Below are positions 28,254 to 36,968 of a DNA stretch of 64,000 bases, piece after piece. The stretch is from Synechococcus sp. CCY 9618. GTDB lineage: Bacteria > Cyanobacteriota > Cyanobacteriia > PCC-6307 > Cyanobiaceae. The notes under the pieces were generated by a model. That model was not told the origin of the DNA. It saw only the letters and a list, made by a program, of their open reading frames with translations, and searched no databases. The translations under genes were made by a program, and so were the position numbers. Every line of letters starts with the position of its first letter. The first letter of the stretch is position 1. The stretch covers positions 1 through 64,000 of the forward strand of contig NZ_JAFKRG010000034.1 in assembly GCF_019038415.1 (NCBI RefSeq), read 5' to 3'.

Positions 28254-29072
28254 GTGAGCAGTTTTCTGGCAGCGGCGCTGCAACTCACCAGCACCCCCGA
28301 CCCGGAGGCCAACTTCGCGGTCGCCGAGGAGCTGATCGAGCTGGCGGCCCGCCGCGGCGCCGACCTGGTGGGACTGCCGGAGAACTTCTCCTTCATGGGC
28401 GACGATGCCCGCCGTCTGGAACTGGCGCCGACCCTCGCCGAGCGCTGCAGCCGTTTCCTGGTCACCATGGCGCGCCGCTACCAGGTGACCCTGCTCGGGG
28501 GAGGCTTTCCGGTGCCGGCCGGCGACGCTCAGACCTTCAACCGGGCTGAGCTGGTGGGCCGGGAGGGCCAGCTGCTGGCCCGCTACGACAAGATCCATCT
28601 CTTCGATGTGGACATTCCCGATGGCATCACCTACAGGGAATCGGCCACGGTGCAGCCCGGCCACGATCTGCCCCCGGTGGTCGACGTCCCGGGCCTCTGC
28701 AGGATCGGCCTCTCCATCTGTTACGACGTGCGCTTTCCGGAGCTCTATCGCCAGCTGGCCGGAGCGGGGGCCGAGCTGCTGATGATCCCGGCCGCCTTCA
28801 CGGCTTACACCGGCAAGGACCACTGGCAGGTCCTGCTGCAGGCCCGGGCGATCGAGAACACCGCCTACGTGCTTGCCCCCGCCCAGACGGGCCTCCACTA
28901 CGGCCGTCGCCAGACCCATGGCCATGCCCTGGTGATCGACCCCTGGGGCACCGTCATGGCCGACGCGGGCGTGGAGCCTGGCCTGGCGATGGCCCCGGTG
29001 GACACCGCCCACGTGGCCCGGGTGCGGGCCCAGATGCCCAGCCTCCAGCACCGTCATCCGGCCCTTTTCTGA
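28254..29072 (+). CDS. Carbon-nitrogen hydrolase (Nit1/nitrilase superfamily)
   Basis: 272 residues. Catalytic triad E43 (LPENFSF), K113 (YDKIHLFDVD) and C156 (SICYDVRFPE). This pattern fits the Nit1 branch, which hydrolyses deaminated glutathione as a repair reaction; other amides remain possible. The GTG at 28254 is chosen over the TTG at 28239 because GAGGGG lies 7-8 nt upstream and a likely -10 (TACGAT, 28224-28229) leaves little room for the longer form. Confidence 0.9.
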   Translation: MSSFLAAALQLTSTPDPEANFAVAEELIELAARRGADLVGLPENFSFMGDDARRLELAPTLAERCSRFLVTMARRYQVTLLGGGFPVPAGDAQTFNRAELVGREGQLLARYDKIHLFDVDIPDGITYRESATVQPGHDLPPVVDVPGLCRIGLSICYDVRFPELYRQLAGAGAELLMIPAAFTAYTGKDHWQVLLQARAIENTAYVLAPAQTGLHYGRRQTHGHALVIDPWGTVMADAGVEPGLAMAPVDTAHVARVRAQMPSLQHRHPALF

Positions 29073-29078
29073 GTGGCC

Positions 29079-30179
29079 ATGGGAGTGCGTCCGGCGCGAT
29101 TCGCCTGGTTACTGGCCCTGCCCCTGCTGCTCTCGGCCCTGCCGGCGCGGGCGGCGAGCGCTCTGGCGGCCTGGCGCCTCAGCCGGGAGGGGGTGCTGGA
29201 GCTGCGCACCTCACCCGGGGTGAGGCTGCAGGCCTTCTTTGAGGAAGGGTCCGGCGGCACCGGTCCCCGGGTCTGGGTGGATCTGCCGGGGGCCCCCCAG
29301 CGCAGCCGCTCGGTGCCCGTGGGCGGCCTGGTGCGGGAGGTGCGCATCGGCCGGCCCGATCCCGGCACCACCCGGCTGGTGCTGGAGTTCCGACCCGGCA
29401 CCCGCATTGACCCCCGCCAGCTGCGACTGGTGGGCACCTCCCGGGACCGCTGGCGCCTGGCCCTGACCGGCCTCCCCACCAGCGGCTTCACCCGCACGGT
29501 CGGCGAAGGTGACATCAACGCCCCGACATCGAGCTGGACCGCTTCCCGCCCCGGCGGCTTCGGCAGCAGCGGCCAGGCCACCTCCGGCCGTCCCCTCTCC
29601 GCCGATGGCCTGCCGGTGGTGCCCCGTGGCCGCTTCCGGGTCGTGATCGATCCGGGCCATGGCGGTCCCGATCCCGGGGCCGTCGGCATCGGCGGCCTGC
29701 GGGAAACCGACATCGTCCTGGACGTGGGTCTCCAGGTGGCCCAGCTGCTCCAGGCCCGCGGGGTGCAGGTCCTGATGACCCGCACCTCCGAGGTGGACGT
29801 CGACCTTCCGCCCCGGGTCTCCCTGGCCAACAACAGCAATGCCGACGTGTTCGTCAGCATCCACGCCAACGCCCTGAGCATGGCCAGGCCCGATGTGAAC
29901 GGCGTCGAGACCTTCTATTTCCAGGCGGGCAATTCCCTGCGGCTGGCCCAGGCGATCCAGTCCCAGATCATGGCCGTCTCGCCCGGCACCCCCGATCGCG
30001 GCGCCCGGCCGGGCCGGTTCTTCGTCATCCGCCGGACGGTGATGCCGGCGGCGCTCGCCGAGATGGGCTTCGTCACCGGTCGCATCGATGCCCCCCGCCT
30101 GGCCGATCCCAACTTCCGCCGCCGCCTGGCGCTGGCGATTTCCGCCGGCATCCTCAACTATCTCCGGGGGGCCTCTTGA
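29079..30179 (+). CDS. N-acetylmuramoyl-L-alanine amidase with AMIN domain
   Basis: 366 residues. Signal peptide ending ALPARA-A, then an AMIN-type region (about 30-130), a Ser/Gly/Pro linker and an Amidase_3 domain starting FRVVIDPGHGGPDPGAVG near 187. Predicted zinc ligands are the His in DPGHGG, the Glu in LRETDIVL and the His in SIHANA, with the catalytic Glu in LAEMGF. It cleaves the amide between muramic acid and the stem peptide during cell separation. A GTG two codons upstream (29073) is an alternative start. It overlaps murI by 4 bp. Confidence 0.92.
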   Translation: MGVRPARFAWLLALPLLLSALPARAASALAAWRLSREGVLELRTSPGVRLQAFFEEGSGGTGPRVWVDLPGAPQRSRSVPVGGLVREVRIGRPDPGTTRLVLEFRPGTRIDPRQLRLVGTSRDRWRLALTGLPTSGFTRTVGEGDINAPTSSWTASRPGGFGSSGQATSGRPLSADGLPVVPRGRFRVVIDPGHGGPDPGAVGIGGLRETDIVLDVGLQVAQLLQARGVQVLMTRTSEVDVDLPPRVSLANNSNADVFVSIHANALSMARPDVNGVETFYFQAGNSLRLAQAIQSQIMAVSPGTPDRGARPGRFFVIRRTVMPAALAEMGFVTGRIDAPRLADPNFRRRLALAISAGILNYLRGAS

Positions 30180-31000
30180 GCCTGCTGGTGGGCCTGTTCG
30201 ACAGCGGCCTGGGAGGACTCACCGTGCTGCGCCAGGTCCATGCCCTTTATCCCCACTCCCCCTGTCTCTACCTGGGGGACACGGCCCGGGTCCCCTATGG
30301 CCAGCGTTCGACCGAGGAGATCCGCTCGATCGCCTCGGAGGTGGTGCACTGGCTGCGGCTGCAGGGGGTGGGGGTGCTGGTGATGGCCTGCAACACCTCC
30401 AATGCCCTGGCCCTCGACGTGGCCGTGGCCGAGGCGGGGGTGCCCGTGGTGGGGTTGATCGACAGCCTGGCCAGCGAGCTGGCCAGCGACCACGTGGGGG
30501 TGCTGGCCACACCGGCCACCGCCGCCAGTGGCGCCTACCGGCGTTCGATCCAGGCCTGCCGTCCCTCGGCCCGGGTGCTGGAGGTGGGCTGCCCCGCCTT
30601 CGTCCCCCTGATCGAAGCCGGCGACCTGGAGGCCCCCGATCTGCGGGCGGCGGCGGGGGATTACCTGGCGCCGCTGCTGGCGGCGGGCGTGGACACGATC
30701 GTGCTGGGCTGCACCCACTACCCCCTGCTGCGGGCCCTGCTGGCCCAGCTGCTTCCCCCCGATGTGCAGCTGGTGGATCCGGCCCTGGCGGCCGCCCAGC
30801 GCCTGGGTCCGCTGCTGGCCAGCCTCGGCGATGCACCGGAGGTGGACCAGGCGGGGGAGTCGGTGCGGCCGCCCCTGGAGCGCACGCGCTTCTGCGTCAC
30901 CGGAGCCGCCGATGACTTTGCCGTCGCCGCCTCCGCCTGGCTGGGCAGCCGGCCCGCGGTGCGCAGCGTCAGCCTGCAGTCGCCTGCCCGCGCCTACTGA
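30176..31000 (+). CDS. murI: Glutamate racemase
   Basis: 274 residues. Catalytic Cys pair in MACNTSNA (about 69-76) and LGCTHYPLLRALL (about 180-192); N-terminal GLFDSGLGGLTVL and YLGDTARVPYG are family hallmarks. It supplies D-glutamate for peptidoglycan. The TTG start overlaps the amidase stop, so the two wall enzymes are coupled. Confidence 0.95.
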   Translation: MSLLVGLFDSGLGGLTVLRQVHALYPHSPCLYLGDTARVPYGQRSTEEIRSIASEVVHWLRLQGVGVLVMACNTSNALALDVAVAEAGVPVVGLIDSLASELASDHVGVLATPATAASGAYRRSIQACRPSARVLEVGCPAFVPLIEAGDLEAPDLRAAAGDYLAPLLAAGVDTIVLGCTHYPLLRALLAQLLPPDVQLVDPALAAAQRLGPLLASLGDAPEVDQAGESVRPPLERTRFCVTGAADDFAVAASAWLGSRPAVRSVSLQSPARAY

Positions 31001-31011
31001 GGCACGGCACC

Positions 31012-31017
31012 TAGGAT
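31012..31017 (+). promoter_or_regulatory. Candidate -10 element of the prenyl diphosphate synthase gene
   Basis: TAGGAT fits the TANNNT pattern and lies 21 bp before the GTG start. No good -35 is visible. Confidence 0.3.
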
Positions 31018-31037
31018 CCAACCATCGTGGAGGTGAC

Positions 31038-32009
31038 GTGGCGACGGTTGCAGAGTTGCTCCAGCCGGTGGAGTCCGACCTCGATGCCCTGCTGGCCGAC
31101 CTGCGCAGCCTGATCGGCGCCGGTCATCCGATTCTTCAGGCCGCCGCAGAGCATCTGTTCGCGGCTGGCGGCAAGCGCATCCGACCGGGGATCGTGCTGT
31201 TGCTGTCCCGGGCCATCGCCCCCGACGGCGGCCTCAGCCCCCGGCACCGGCGCCTGGCGGAGATCACCGAGATGATCCACACCGCCTCCCTGGTCCACGA
31301 CGACGTGGTCGACGAAGCGGCCACCCGCCGTGGTGTGGCCACCGTGCACAGCCGCTTCAATCACCGGGTGGCCGTGCTGGCCGGAGACTTTCTCTTCGCC
31401 CAGGCCAGCTGGCACCTTGCCAACCTCGACGATCTGGAGGTGGTGAAGCTGCTCTCCCGGGTGATCATGGATCTGGCGGATGGCGAAGTGCGACAGGGCC
31501 TGTTCCGTTACGACACGGGCCAGAGCTTCGAGACCTACCTCGAGAAGAGCTACTGCAAGACCGCCTCTCTGATCGCCAACAGTGCCCGCGCCGCCGGCGT
31601 GCTCACCGGCCTGGCCGAAGGGAGGCTCGACGCCCTCTACCGTTTCGGCCGCCAGCTGGGCCTGGCCTTCCAGGTGGTCGACGACATCCTGGATTTCACC
31701 GCCAGCGACCAGCAGCTCGGCAAGCCCGCCGCCAGCGACCTGGCCTCCGGCTACCTCACCGCCCCGGTGCTCTATGCCCTGGAGGAGCGGCCCGCCCTGG
31801 CGGGGCTGATCGAAAGGGAATTCTGTGAGGCCGGCGATCTGGAGCAGGCTCTTGCCCTGGTGCGGGGCTGTGATGCCATCCCCCGTTCCCGGGCCCTGGC
31901 CGAAGGTTTCGCCCGCGAGGCCCATCAGGCGATCGAGTGGCTGCCGGCCTCCGAACCGCGCAGTGCCCTGCGGGCCTTGCCCGAATTCGTCCTCAGCCGG
32001 CTCTACTGA
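31038..32009 (+). CDS. sds: Long-chain (nonaprenyl/solanesyl) diphosphate synthase
   Basis: 323 residues, all-trans prenyltransferase. First Asp-rich motif DDVVD at 88-92, second DDILD at 215-219, plus GGKRIRP at 44-50. In cyanobacteria this family makes the C45 side chain of plastoquinone. The GTG at 31038 is supported by GGAGGT a few bases upstream and by the family N-terminus. The 3' end overlaps the convergent HAD gene by 7 bp. Confidence 0.93.
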   Translation: MATVAELLQPVESDLDALLADLRSLIGAGHPILQAAAEHLFAAGGKRIRPGIVLLLSRAIAPDGGLSPRHRRLAEITEMIHTASLVHDDVVDEAATRRGVATVHSRFNHRVAVLAGDFLFAQASWHLANLDDLEVVKLLSRVIMDLADGEVRQGLFRYDTGQSFETYLEKSYCKTASLIANSARAAGVLTGLAEGRLDALYRFGRQLGLAFQVVDDILDFTASDQQLGKPAASDLASGYLTAPVLYALEERPALAGLIEREFCEAGDLEQALALVRGCDAIPRSRALAEGFAREAHQAIEWLPASEPRSALRALPEFVLSRLY

Positions 32010-32677
32010 TTGAGGCGCACCTCCTCCAGCGACCGGAGGCAGTGGACGTCCCCCGGGTAGGCATCGCAGCTCACACCCGGCGGCAGCAGCACATGCACCC
32101 GGCAGCCGGCGGCCCGGGCTGCGGCAACTCCGGCGAGTGAATCCTCGAAGGCCCAGCAGGCCGTCGGGGCCACACCCAGCCGCCGGGCCGCCAGCAGGAA
32201 GGGATCGGGGGCAGGTTTCCCGTCGCTCAGTTCGGGGTCGTCACCATGGACCCGTTCGCTGATCAGGGCGATCCAGGCGTGGGGAGCCACCTTGATCTCC
32301 ACCGCTGGACGGGAGCTGCTGGTGGCCAGAGCCATCGGGATGCCGAGGGTCAGGCAACGCCGAACCAGGGCCTCAGCGCCGGGCATGGCCGGTGCCGAGG
32401 CCAGCAGGGCTTCGGCGATGGGCTGACGCACCGCCAGCAGGGCCTCATCACTCAGCGGCGGGCCACCGGCGGCCGCGATCCAGCGGCGCACCTGTTCGGC
32501 GCAGTCCAGACGCCGCCGGCCCCGCAGCGCCTGCAGTTCTGCCTCCGTGAGGGGCCGGCCGAACTGCCGGGCCGTCTCCTGCCAGGCGTGGGCATGGGCG
32601 GGCTCGGTGTCCAGCAGCAGACCATCCAGATCGAAGAGGCAGGCGGCGGGACGGGGAAGCATCTCCCCAGCCTGCAT
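32003..32677 (-). CDS. HAD-superfamily hydrolase (beta-phosphoglucomutase-like)
   Basis: 224 residues. HAD motif I FDLDGLLLDTE (about 15-25), motif II ATSSS, motif III Lys in DGKPAPDPFL and motif IV ED in FEDSLAGVAAARAAG, with a helical cap after motif I. A phosphatase or phosphomutase acting on a small sugar phosphate is likely; the substrate is unknown. The ATG overlaps the stop of the upstream gene (TGATG). Confidence 0.88.
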   Translation of the reverse strand: MQAGEMLPRPAACLFDLDGLLLDTEPAHAHAWQETARQFGRPLTEAELQALRGRRRLDCAEQVRRWIAAAGGPPLSDEALLAVRQPIAEALLASAPAMPGAEALVRRCLTLGIPMALATSSSRPAVEIKVAPHAWIALISERVHGDDPELSDGKPAPDPFLLAARRLGVAPTACWAFEDSLAGVAAARAAGCRVHVLLPPGVSCDAYPGDVHCLRSLEEVRLNQ

Positions 32678-32994
32678 CAGGACGGGTCGTTCTCCGGATA
32701 CCTGTCCTCCAGGGCCGTTTCCAGCGTCGTGAGCAGCAGCACCAGGGCGGCCCGGGCATCGAGGTCGGTGCCGCTCACCTCCTCGATCCAGCGGTGGCAG
32801 AGGGCTTCGATCTGCTGGAACAGGCCGCTGCCGCCCCGCAGCAGGGTCATCACCTTCTCGACGCTGTCCTCGTCGATGTCCGGTGGCAGGCCCACCACGT
32901 AGCGGCGGCCGTCGTCGCCCACGTAGGTGAGATTGCCGTCTGCGTCGACGGTGGGGCCGGCATGGGGCGTGATCGGCTGCTCCTCCATGGCCAT
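32677..32994 (-). CDS. Conserved hypothetical protein
   Basis: 105 residues, acidic, soluble. Not recognised as a named family. An N-terminal beta-rich stretch (DADGNLTYVGDDGRRYVVGL) is followed by two or three helices ending in a conserved-looking TTLETALEDRYPEND. Coupled to the HAD hydrolase gene by a TGATG overlap. Confidence 0.7.
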   Translation of the reverse strand: MAMEEQPITPHAGPTVDADGNLTYVGDDGRRYVVGLPPDIDEDSVEKVMTLLRGGSGLFQQIEALCHRWIEEVSGTDLDARAALVLLLTTLETALEDRYPENDPS

Positions 32995-33094
32995 TGGCTC
33001 CCTTTCCGATCGTTCGTTCCCTGGCTAACGCCGCCCGGGGTTCTTGCCAACCCGCCATGAGCAGCCCTGATCAGCCCGGTCCGCCCGGCGCCCT

Positions 33095-33541
33095 TCAGGG
33101 ATTCAGCTTCTGCATCCGCCAGGTGACGAAGGTGCCGATCGGGCTCCAGAGCAGAAACGGCAGCAGCAGCCAGGCCGCCGGCGCCGAAAAGCCGGCCACG
33201 CGGATCGTCAGCCCCAGCCCCCACAGCCAGCCGGCCAGGCCCGCTGCCGTGCCCCACACCAGCCGGCGGGTGCGGCAGATCAGCAGTGTGTAGCTCTGCA
33301 CCAGCACCTGCAGCACCAGGTAGGCCGCCATCGGCGCCTCCCCGCCGCCGCTCTGCCAGCTCAACAGGGCCGAGGCGTAAAAGCACAGGTAGATCAGGCT
33401 CCAGATCAGGGGGATCCAGCGCTCGAAGCTGAGCCAGCGGGGGCGCCGCAGCTGCATGAACCAGCGGAACTCGGCCCGGCTGGGGGTGAGCAGGACGATC
33501 ACCACCCCCATCACCAGCAGGATCGTCAGCCAGGCGGGCAT
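33095..33541 (-). CDS. TspO/MBR-related membrane protein
   Basis: 148 residues from the ATG at 33541, about five hydrophobic segments. RRPRWLSFERWIPLIWSLIY resembles the TspO loop and second helix, and the end LLWSPIGTFVTWRMQKLNP resembles the last helix of the family. It differs strongly from the TspO-like protein at 17595-18110. Ligand unknown. It is divergent from acsA. Confidence 0.7.
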   Translation of the reverse strand: MPAWLTILLVMGVVIVLLTPSRAEFRWFMQLRRPRWLSFERWIPLIWSLIYLCFYASALLSWQSGGGEAPMAAYLVLQVLVQSYTLLICRTRRLVWGTAAGLAGWLWGLGLTIRVAGFSAPAAWLLLPFLLWSPIGTFVTWRMQKLNP

Positions 33542-33622
33542 CGGGGCGTTGCGGAACTGCCTCCAGCGTGGCCCCACTGCGGTTGAATGCACCATGTCCA
33601 AGCCCGTCCGGCAGGCCTTGCC

Positions 33623-35596
33623 ATGACCCAGGACTCCTCACCCACCATCGAGTCGGTGCTCCAGGAACAGCGGCAGTTCGATCCGCCGCCCGAGCTGGCG
33701 GCGGGAGCCCGCATCGGTTCGATGGCGGCCTACGAAGCCCTGGCGGCCCGGGCGGTGGCCGATCCCGAGGCGTTCTGGGGGGAGGCGGCCCGACGCGAAC
33801 TGCACTGGTTCGAGCCCTTCACCAGCGTGCTCGACTGGAGCGATCCCCCTTTCGCCCGCTGGTTCGAGGGGGGCACCACCAACCTCTCCACCAACTGCCT
33901 CGATCGCCATCTCGAGGGTCCCCGGGCCGACAAGACGGCACTGATCTGGGAAGGGGAGCCGGGGGACGTGCGCACCTTCACCTACCGCCAGCTGCACGGT
34001 GAGGTGTGCCGGGCGGCCCAGGCCCTCAGGGCCCTTGGGGTGGGCAAGGGGGATCTGGTGGCCCTCTACATGCCGATGGTGCCGGAGGCGGCCATCGCCA
34101 TGCTGGCCTGTGCCCGTATCGGCGCCCCCCACTCGGTGGTCTTCGGCGGCTTCTCCGCCGAGGCCCTGCGCGACCGGCTGATCGACGGCCAGGCCAGGCT
34201 GGTGATCACCGCCGACGGCGGCTTCCGCAAGGACAAGGCGGTGGCCCTCAAGCCGGCGGTGGACCAGGCCCTGGCCGAGGGCTGCCCCAGCGTTGAGCAT
34301 GTGCTGGTGGTGCGCCGCACCGGCGAGGTCACCGACTTCGAACCGGGCCGCGATGTCTGGTGGCATGAACTGGTGGACGGCCAGAGCGGCGACTGTCCGG
34401 CGGAGCCCATGGCCAGCGAGGACCGCCTGTTCGTGCTCTACACCTCCGGCTCCACCGGCAAGCCCAAGGGGGTGGTGCACACCACCGCCGGCTACACCCT
34501 CTGGGCCCACCTCACCTTCCAGTGGATCTTCGACATCCGTGAGGACGACATCCACTGGTGCACCGCCGACGTGGGCTGGATCACCGGTCACAGCTACATC
34601 GTCTACGGACCCCTCTCCAACGGCGCCACCACGGTGATGTACGAGGGGGCACCGCGTCCCTCCAAGCCGGGCGCCTTCTGGGAGGTGATCGAGAAGCACC
34701 GGGTGACGATCTTCTACACGGCCCCCACCGCCATCCGCGCCTTCATGAAGAGCGGCCGCGAGGTGCCCGACCAGTACGACATGTCGAGCCTGCGGATCCT
34801 CGGCACGGTCGGTGAGCCGATCAATCCCGAGGCCTGGATGTGGTACCGCGACGTGATCGGTGGCAACCGCTGCCCGGTGGTGGACACCTGGTGGCAGACC
34901 GAAACCGGCGGGGTGATGATCAGCCCCCTGCCCGGGGCCACCCCCACCAAACCCGGTTCGGCCACCCTGCCCCTGCCGGGCATCGTCGCCGACGTGGTGG
35001 ATCTGGAGGGCAACAGCGTGCCGGCGGGTGAGGGGGGCTACCTGGCGGTGCGTCAGCCCTGGCCGGGGATGATGCGCACCGTGCACGGCGATCCCGACCG
35101 CTTCCGCCGCAGTTACTGGGAGCACATCCGCCCCGCCGACGGCAGCTGGCTCTACTTCGCCGGGGACGGTGCCCGCCGCGACGCGGACGGCTACTTCTGG
35201 GTGATGGGCCGGGTGGACGACGTGATCAACGTCTCGGGCCACCGGCTGGGCAGCATGGAGATCGAATCGGCCCTGGTGAGCCATCCGGCCGTGGCGGAGG
35301 CGGCGGTGGTGGGCCGGCCCGACGACCTCAAGGGCGAGAGCATCGTCGCCTTCGTGACCCTGGACGTGGGCCTGGAGGGGAATGCGGCCCTGGAGGCCGA
35401 CCTGCGCCGCCACGTGGGCCAGGAGATCGGCCCGATCGCCAGGCCGGATCTGATCCGCTTCACCGATGCCCTGCCCAAGACCCGCAGCGGCAAGATCATG
35501 CGCCGCATCCTGCGCTCCCTGGCCTCGGGGCGGGAGGTGAGCGGCGACACCAGCACCCTGGAGGACCGCTCGGTGCTCGATGCCCTGCGGGTCTGA
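33623..35596 (+). CDS. acsA: Acetyl-CoA synthetase
   Basis: 657 residues, AMP-forming adenylating enzyme. Core motif [16 protein letters not shown] near 270-285, [10 protein letters not shown] near 420, and the C-terminal [10 protein letters not shown] with the acetylation-sensitive catalytic Lys near 620. It converts acetate, ATP and CoA to acetyl-CoA. The ATG at 33623 ([17 protein letters not shown]) matches family N-termini; the earlier in-frame ATG at 33587 would add 12 unrelated residues. Confidence 0.95.
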   Translation: MTQDSSPTIESVLQEQRQFDPPPELAAGARIGSMAAYEALAARAVADPEAFWGEAARRELHWFEPFTSVLDWSDPPFARWFEGGTTNLSTNCLDRHLEGPRADKTALIWEGEPGDVRTFTYRQLHGEVCRAAQALRALGVGKGDLVALYMPMVPEAAIAMLACARIGAPHSVVFGGFSAEALRDRLIDGQARLVITADGGFRKDKAVALKPAVDQALAEGCPSVEHVLVVRRTGEVTDFEPGRDVWWHELVDGQSGDCPAEPMASEDRLFVLYTSGSTGKPKGVVHTTAGYTLWAHLTFQWIFDIREDDIHWCTADVGWITGHSYIVYGPLSNGATTVMYEGAPRPSKPGAFWEVIEKHRVTIFYTAPTAIRAFMKSGREVPDQYDMSSLRILGTVGEPINPEAWMWYRDVIGGNRCPVVDTWWQTETGGVMISPLPGATPTKPGSATLPLPGIVADVVDLEGNSVPAGEGGYLAVRQPWPGMMRTVHGDPDRFRRSYWEHIRPADGSWLYFAGDGARRDADGYFWVMGRVDDVINVSGHRLGSMEIESALVSHPAVAEAAVVGRPDDLKGESIVAFVTLDVGLEGNAALEADLRRHVGQEIGPIARPDLIRFTDALPKTRSGKIMRRILRSLASGREVSGDTSTLEDRSVLDALRV

Positions 35597-35623
35597 GGCC
35601 GGACCCGGAACGGGTCGCCGGCC
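35597..35623. terminator. Stem-loop between convergent acsA and DUF1350 genes
   Basis: GGCCGG-ACCCG-GAA-CGGGT-CG-CCGGCC folds into an 11-bp stem with a 2-nt bulge and a 3-nt loop, starting right after the acsA stop. There is no T tract, so termination is plausible but not certain. Confidence 0.4.
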
Positions 35624-35634
35624 CAGCCGGCCGC

Positions 35635-36366
35635 TCAGGTCCCGGAGCTGCTCCAGGCCAGCACCGCCTCCGCCAGCCGCTCGATCTGACGCTGGCGGGA
35701 CGGATCGTCGGCCCAGTCGCCCAGCAGGTTGCGGCGCACGCCGGCACTGGCGGGGGTGAGGTGGTCGCCGGGCAGTTCCAGCAGGTCGCTGGCATCGCCG
35801 GGCCGGGCCTGCAGGGCCTCCAGCAGCGGCGGGCTCTCATCAAGGCCGTCCCGCCGGAAGCGCACCAGCAGGTTGCGAGGCTGGCGGTAGCTCTCGTTCA
35901 CCTGCTGCAGGGTCTGCCGGGGCGAGGGGCTGAACTCACTGCGGAACCCGAACTGCTGGCCCATCTCCGCCAGCAGCGGCACGGAACGCTCGGCCGAGAA
36001 GTTGTTGAAGCTCAGCGCCACCAGCCCGTTGCAGCCCCGGCCGCCGTCGGGGGCCAGCAGGTGCAGCTTGCAGCCCAGGCTGTGGCCCAGCCGCAGCCGC
36101 AGGCCGCTTCCTGCCTCGACGCCACGGGCAGTGCGGAAGGCACGCCAGGCTTCGTTGGCCTGGTTCTGGTGGTCGAAGCCCGGCACGTAGCTCCAGGCCA
36201 GGATGCGCCGACCCCTGGCGGCCAGGGCCTCCAGCAACCGCCGGTAGCTCAGCTGGGGCGTGGCGGCCAGGTAGCTGCCGCCGATGAACTCCACCACGCC
36301 GAGGTCTCCGCTGCCCGGGGCGGGCGCGAGGGTCCAGAGCGGGCCTTGCTGGCGCCAGAGGGCCAT
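35635..36366 (-). CDS. DUF1350 protein (alpha/beta-hydrolase-like)
   Basis: 243 residues, cyanobacterial/plastid DUF1350 family. GVVEFIGGSYLAATPQLSY near 23-41 and LGHSLGCKLHLL near 93-104 resemble an alpha/beta hydrolase core with a GHSLG nucleophile elbow; LPGDHLTP near 199 could carry the late His. Activity is unproven. It starts one base after the prxQ stop, so it is in that operon. Confidence 0.82.
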   Translation of the reverse strand: MALWRQQGPLWTLAPAPGSGDLGVVEFIGGSYLAATPQLSYRRLLEALAARGRRILAWSYVPGFDHQNQANEAWRAFRTARGVEAGSGLRLRLGHSLGCKLHLLAPDGGRGCNGLVALSFNNFSAERSVPLLAEMGQQFGFRSEFSPSPRQTLQQVNESYRQPRNLLVRFRRDGLDESPPLLEALQARPGDASDLLELPGDHLTPASAGVRRNLLGDWADDPSRQRQIERLAEAVLAWSSSGT

Positions 36367-36367
36367 C

Positions 36368-36850
36368 TCAGGAGCCGCTGCCGGCGGAGCCGGCGGCCAG
36401 CTGCTGCAGGACCTTCCGGGCCTCGCTCCGGTGGGCCGGGCCGTCCAGCAGGTTGTTGAACACGTGGCGGATCACCCCCTCGGCGTCGATCACATAGGTG
36501 ACCCTGCCGGGCAGCAGGCCCAGCACGCTGGGGACCCCGAAGGCCTTGCGCAGCCGGTTGCCGCCGTCCACCAGCAGTGGGAAGGGCAACTGGTGGCGGC
36601 CGGCGAAGCGCCGGTGGCTGGCGGCATCGTCGCCGCTCACGCCCCACACCTCGGCGCCCAGCTCCTGGAATTCGGCATAGCTGTCGCGGAAGGCGCAGGC
36701 CTCCATGGTGCAGCCGGGGGTGTCATCCTTCGGATAGAAGAACAGAACCAGGGCCTTGCCGCCCAGCTGGTCGCTGCGCCGTTCGATCCCCTCGGCATCC
36801 GGCAGGGCGATCGGGGGGGCGGAATCGCCGGGGACGAGGGCAGCGGCCAC
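36368..36850 (-). CDS. prxQ: Thioredoxin-dependent peroxiredoxin, PrxQ/BCP type
   Basis: 160 residues. Peroxidatic Cys47 and resolving Cys52 in DTPGCTMEACAFRD give the intrahelical pair typical of PrxQ; FFYPKDDTPG and GVSGDD are also family motifs. It reduces hydrogen peroxide and alkyl peroxides with thioredoxin. GTG start. A TAGGGT -10 candidate lies 26 bp upstream. Confidence 0.93.
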   Translation of the reverse strand: MAAALVPGDSAPPIALPDAEGIERRSDQLGGKALVLFFYPKDDTPGCTMEACAFRDSYAEFQELGAEVWGVSGDDAASHRRFAGRHQLPFPLLVDGGNRLRKAFGVPSVLGLLPGRVTYVIDAEGVIRHVFNNLLDGPAHRSEARKVLQQLAAGSAGSGS

Positions 36851-36875
36851 GGAGCGGGGGGGTCAGGGCTCGACA

Positions 36876-36881
36876 ACCCTA
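36876..36881 (-). promoter_or_regulatory. Candidate -10 element of prxQ
   Basis: Reverse strand reads TAGGGT within the palindrome CCTAGG, in the 118-bp divergent region between prxQ and the exonuclease gene. No clear -35. Confidence 0.3.
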
Positions 36882-36968
36882 GGAAGCAGGGCCCGTCGGG
36901 GTCGGGCGCTGCACCCGGGGGGGTCTTGCCCGGCTTGCGACCATGGGAGAGAGCGTGAGCGCGCCGCT

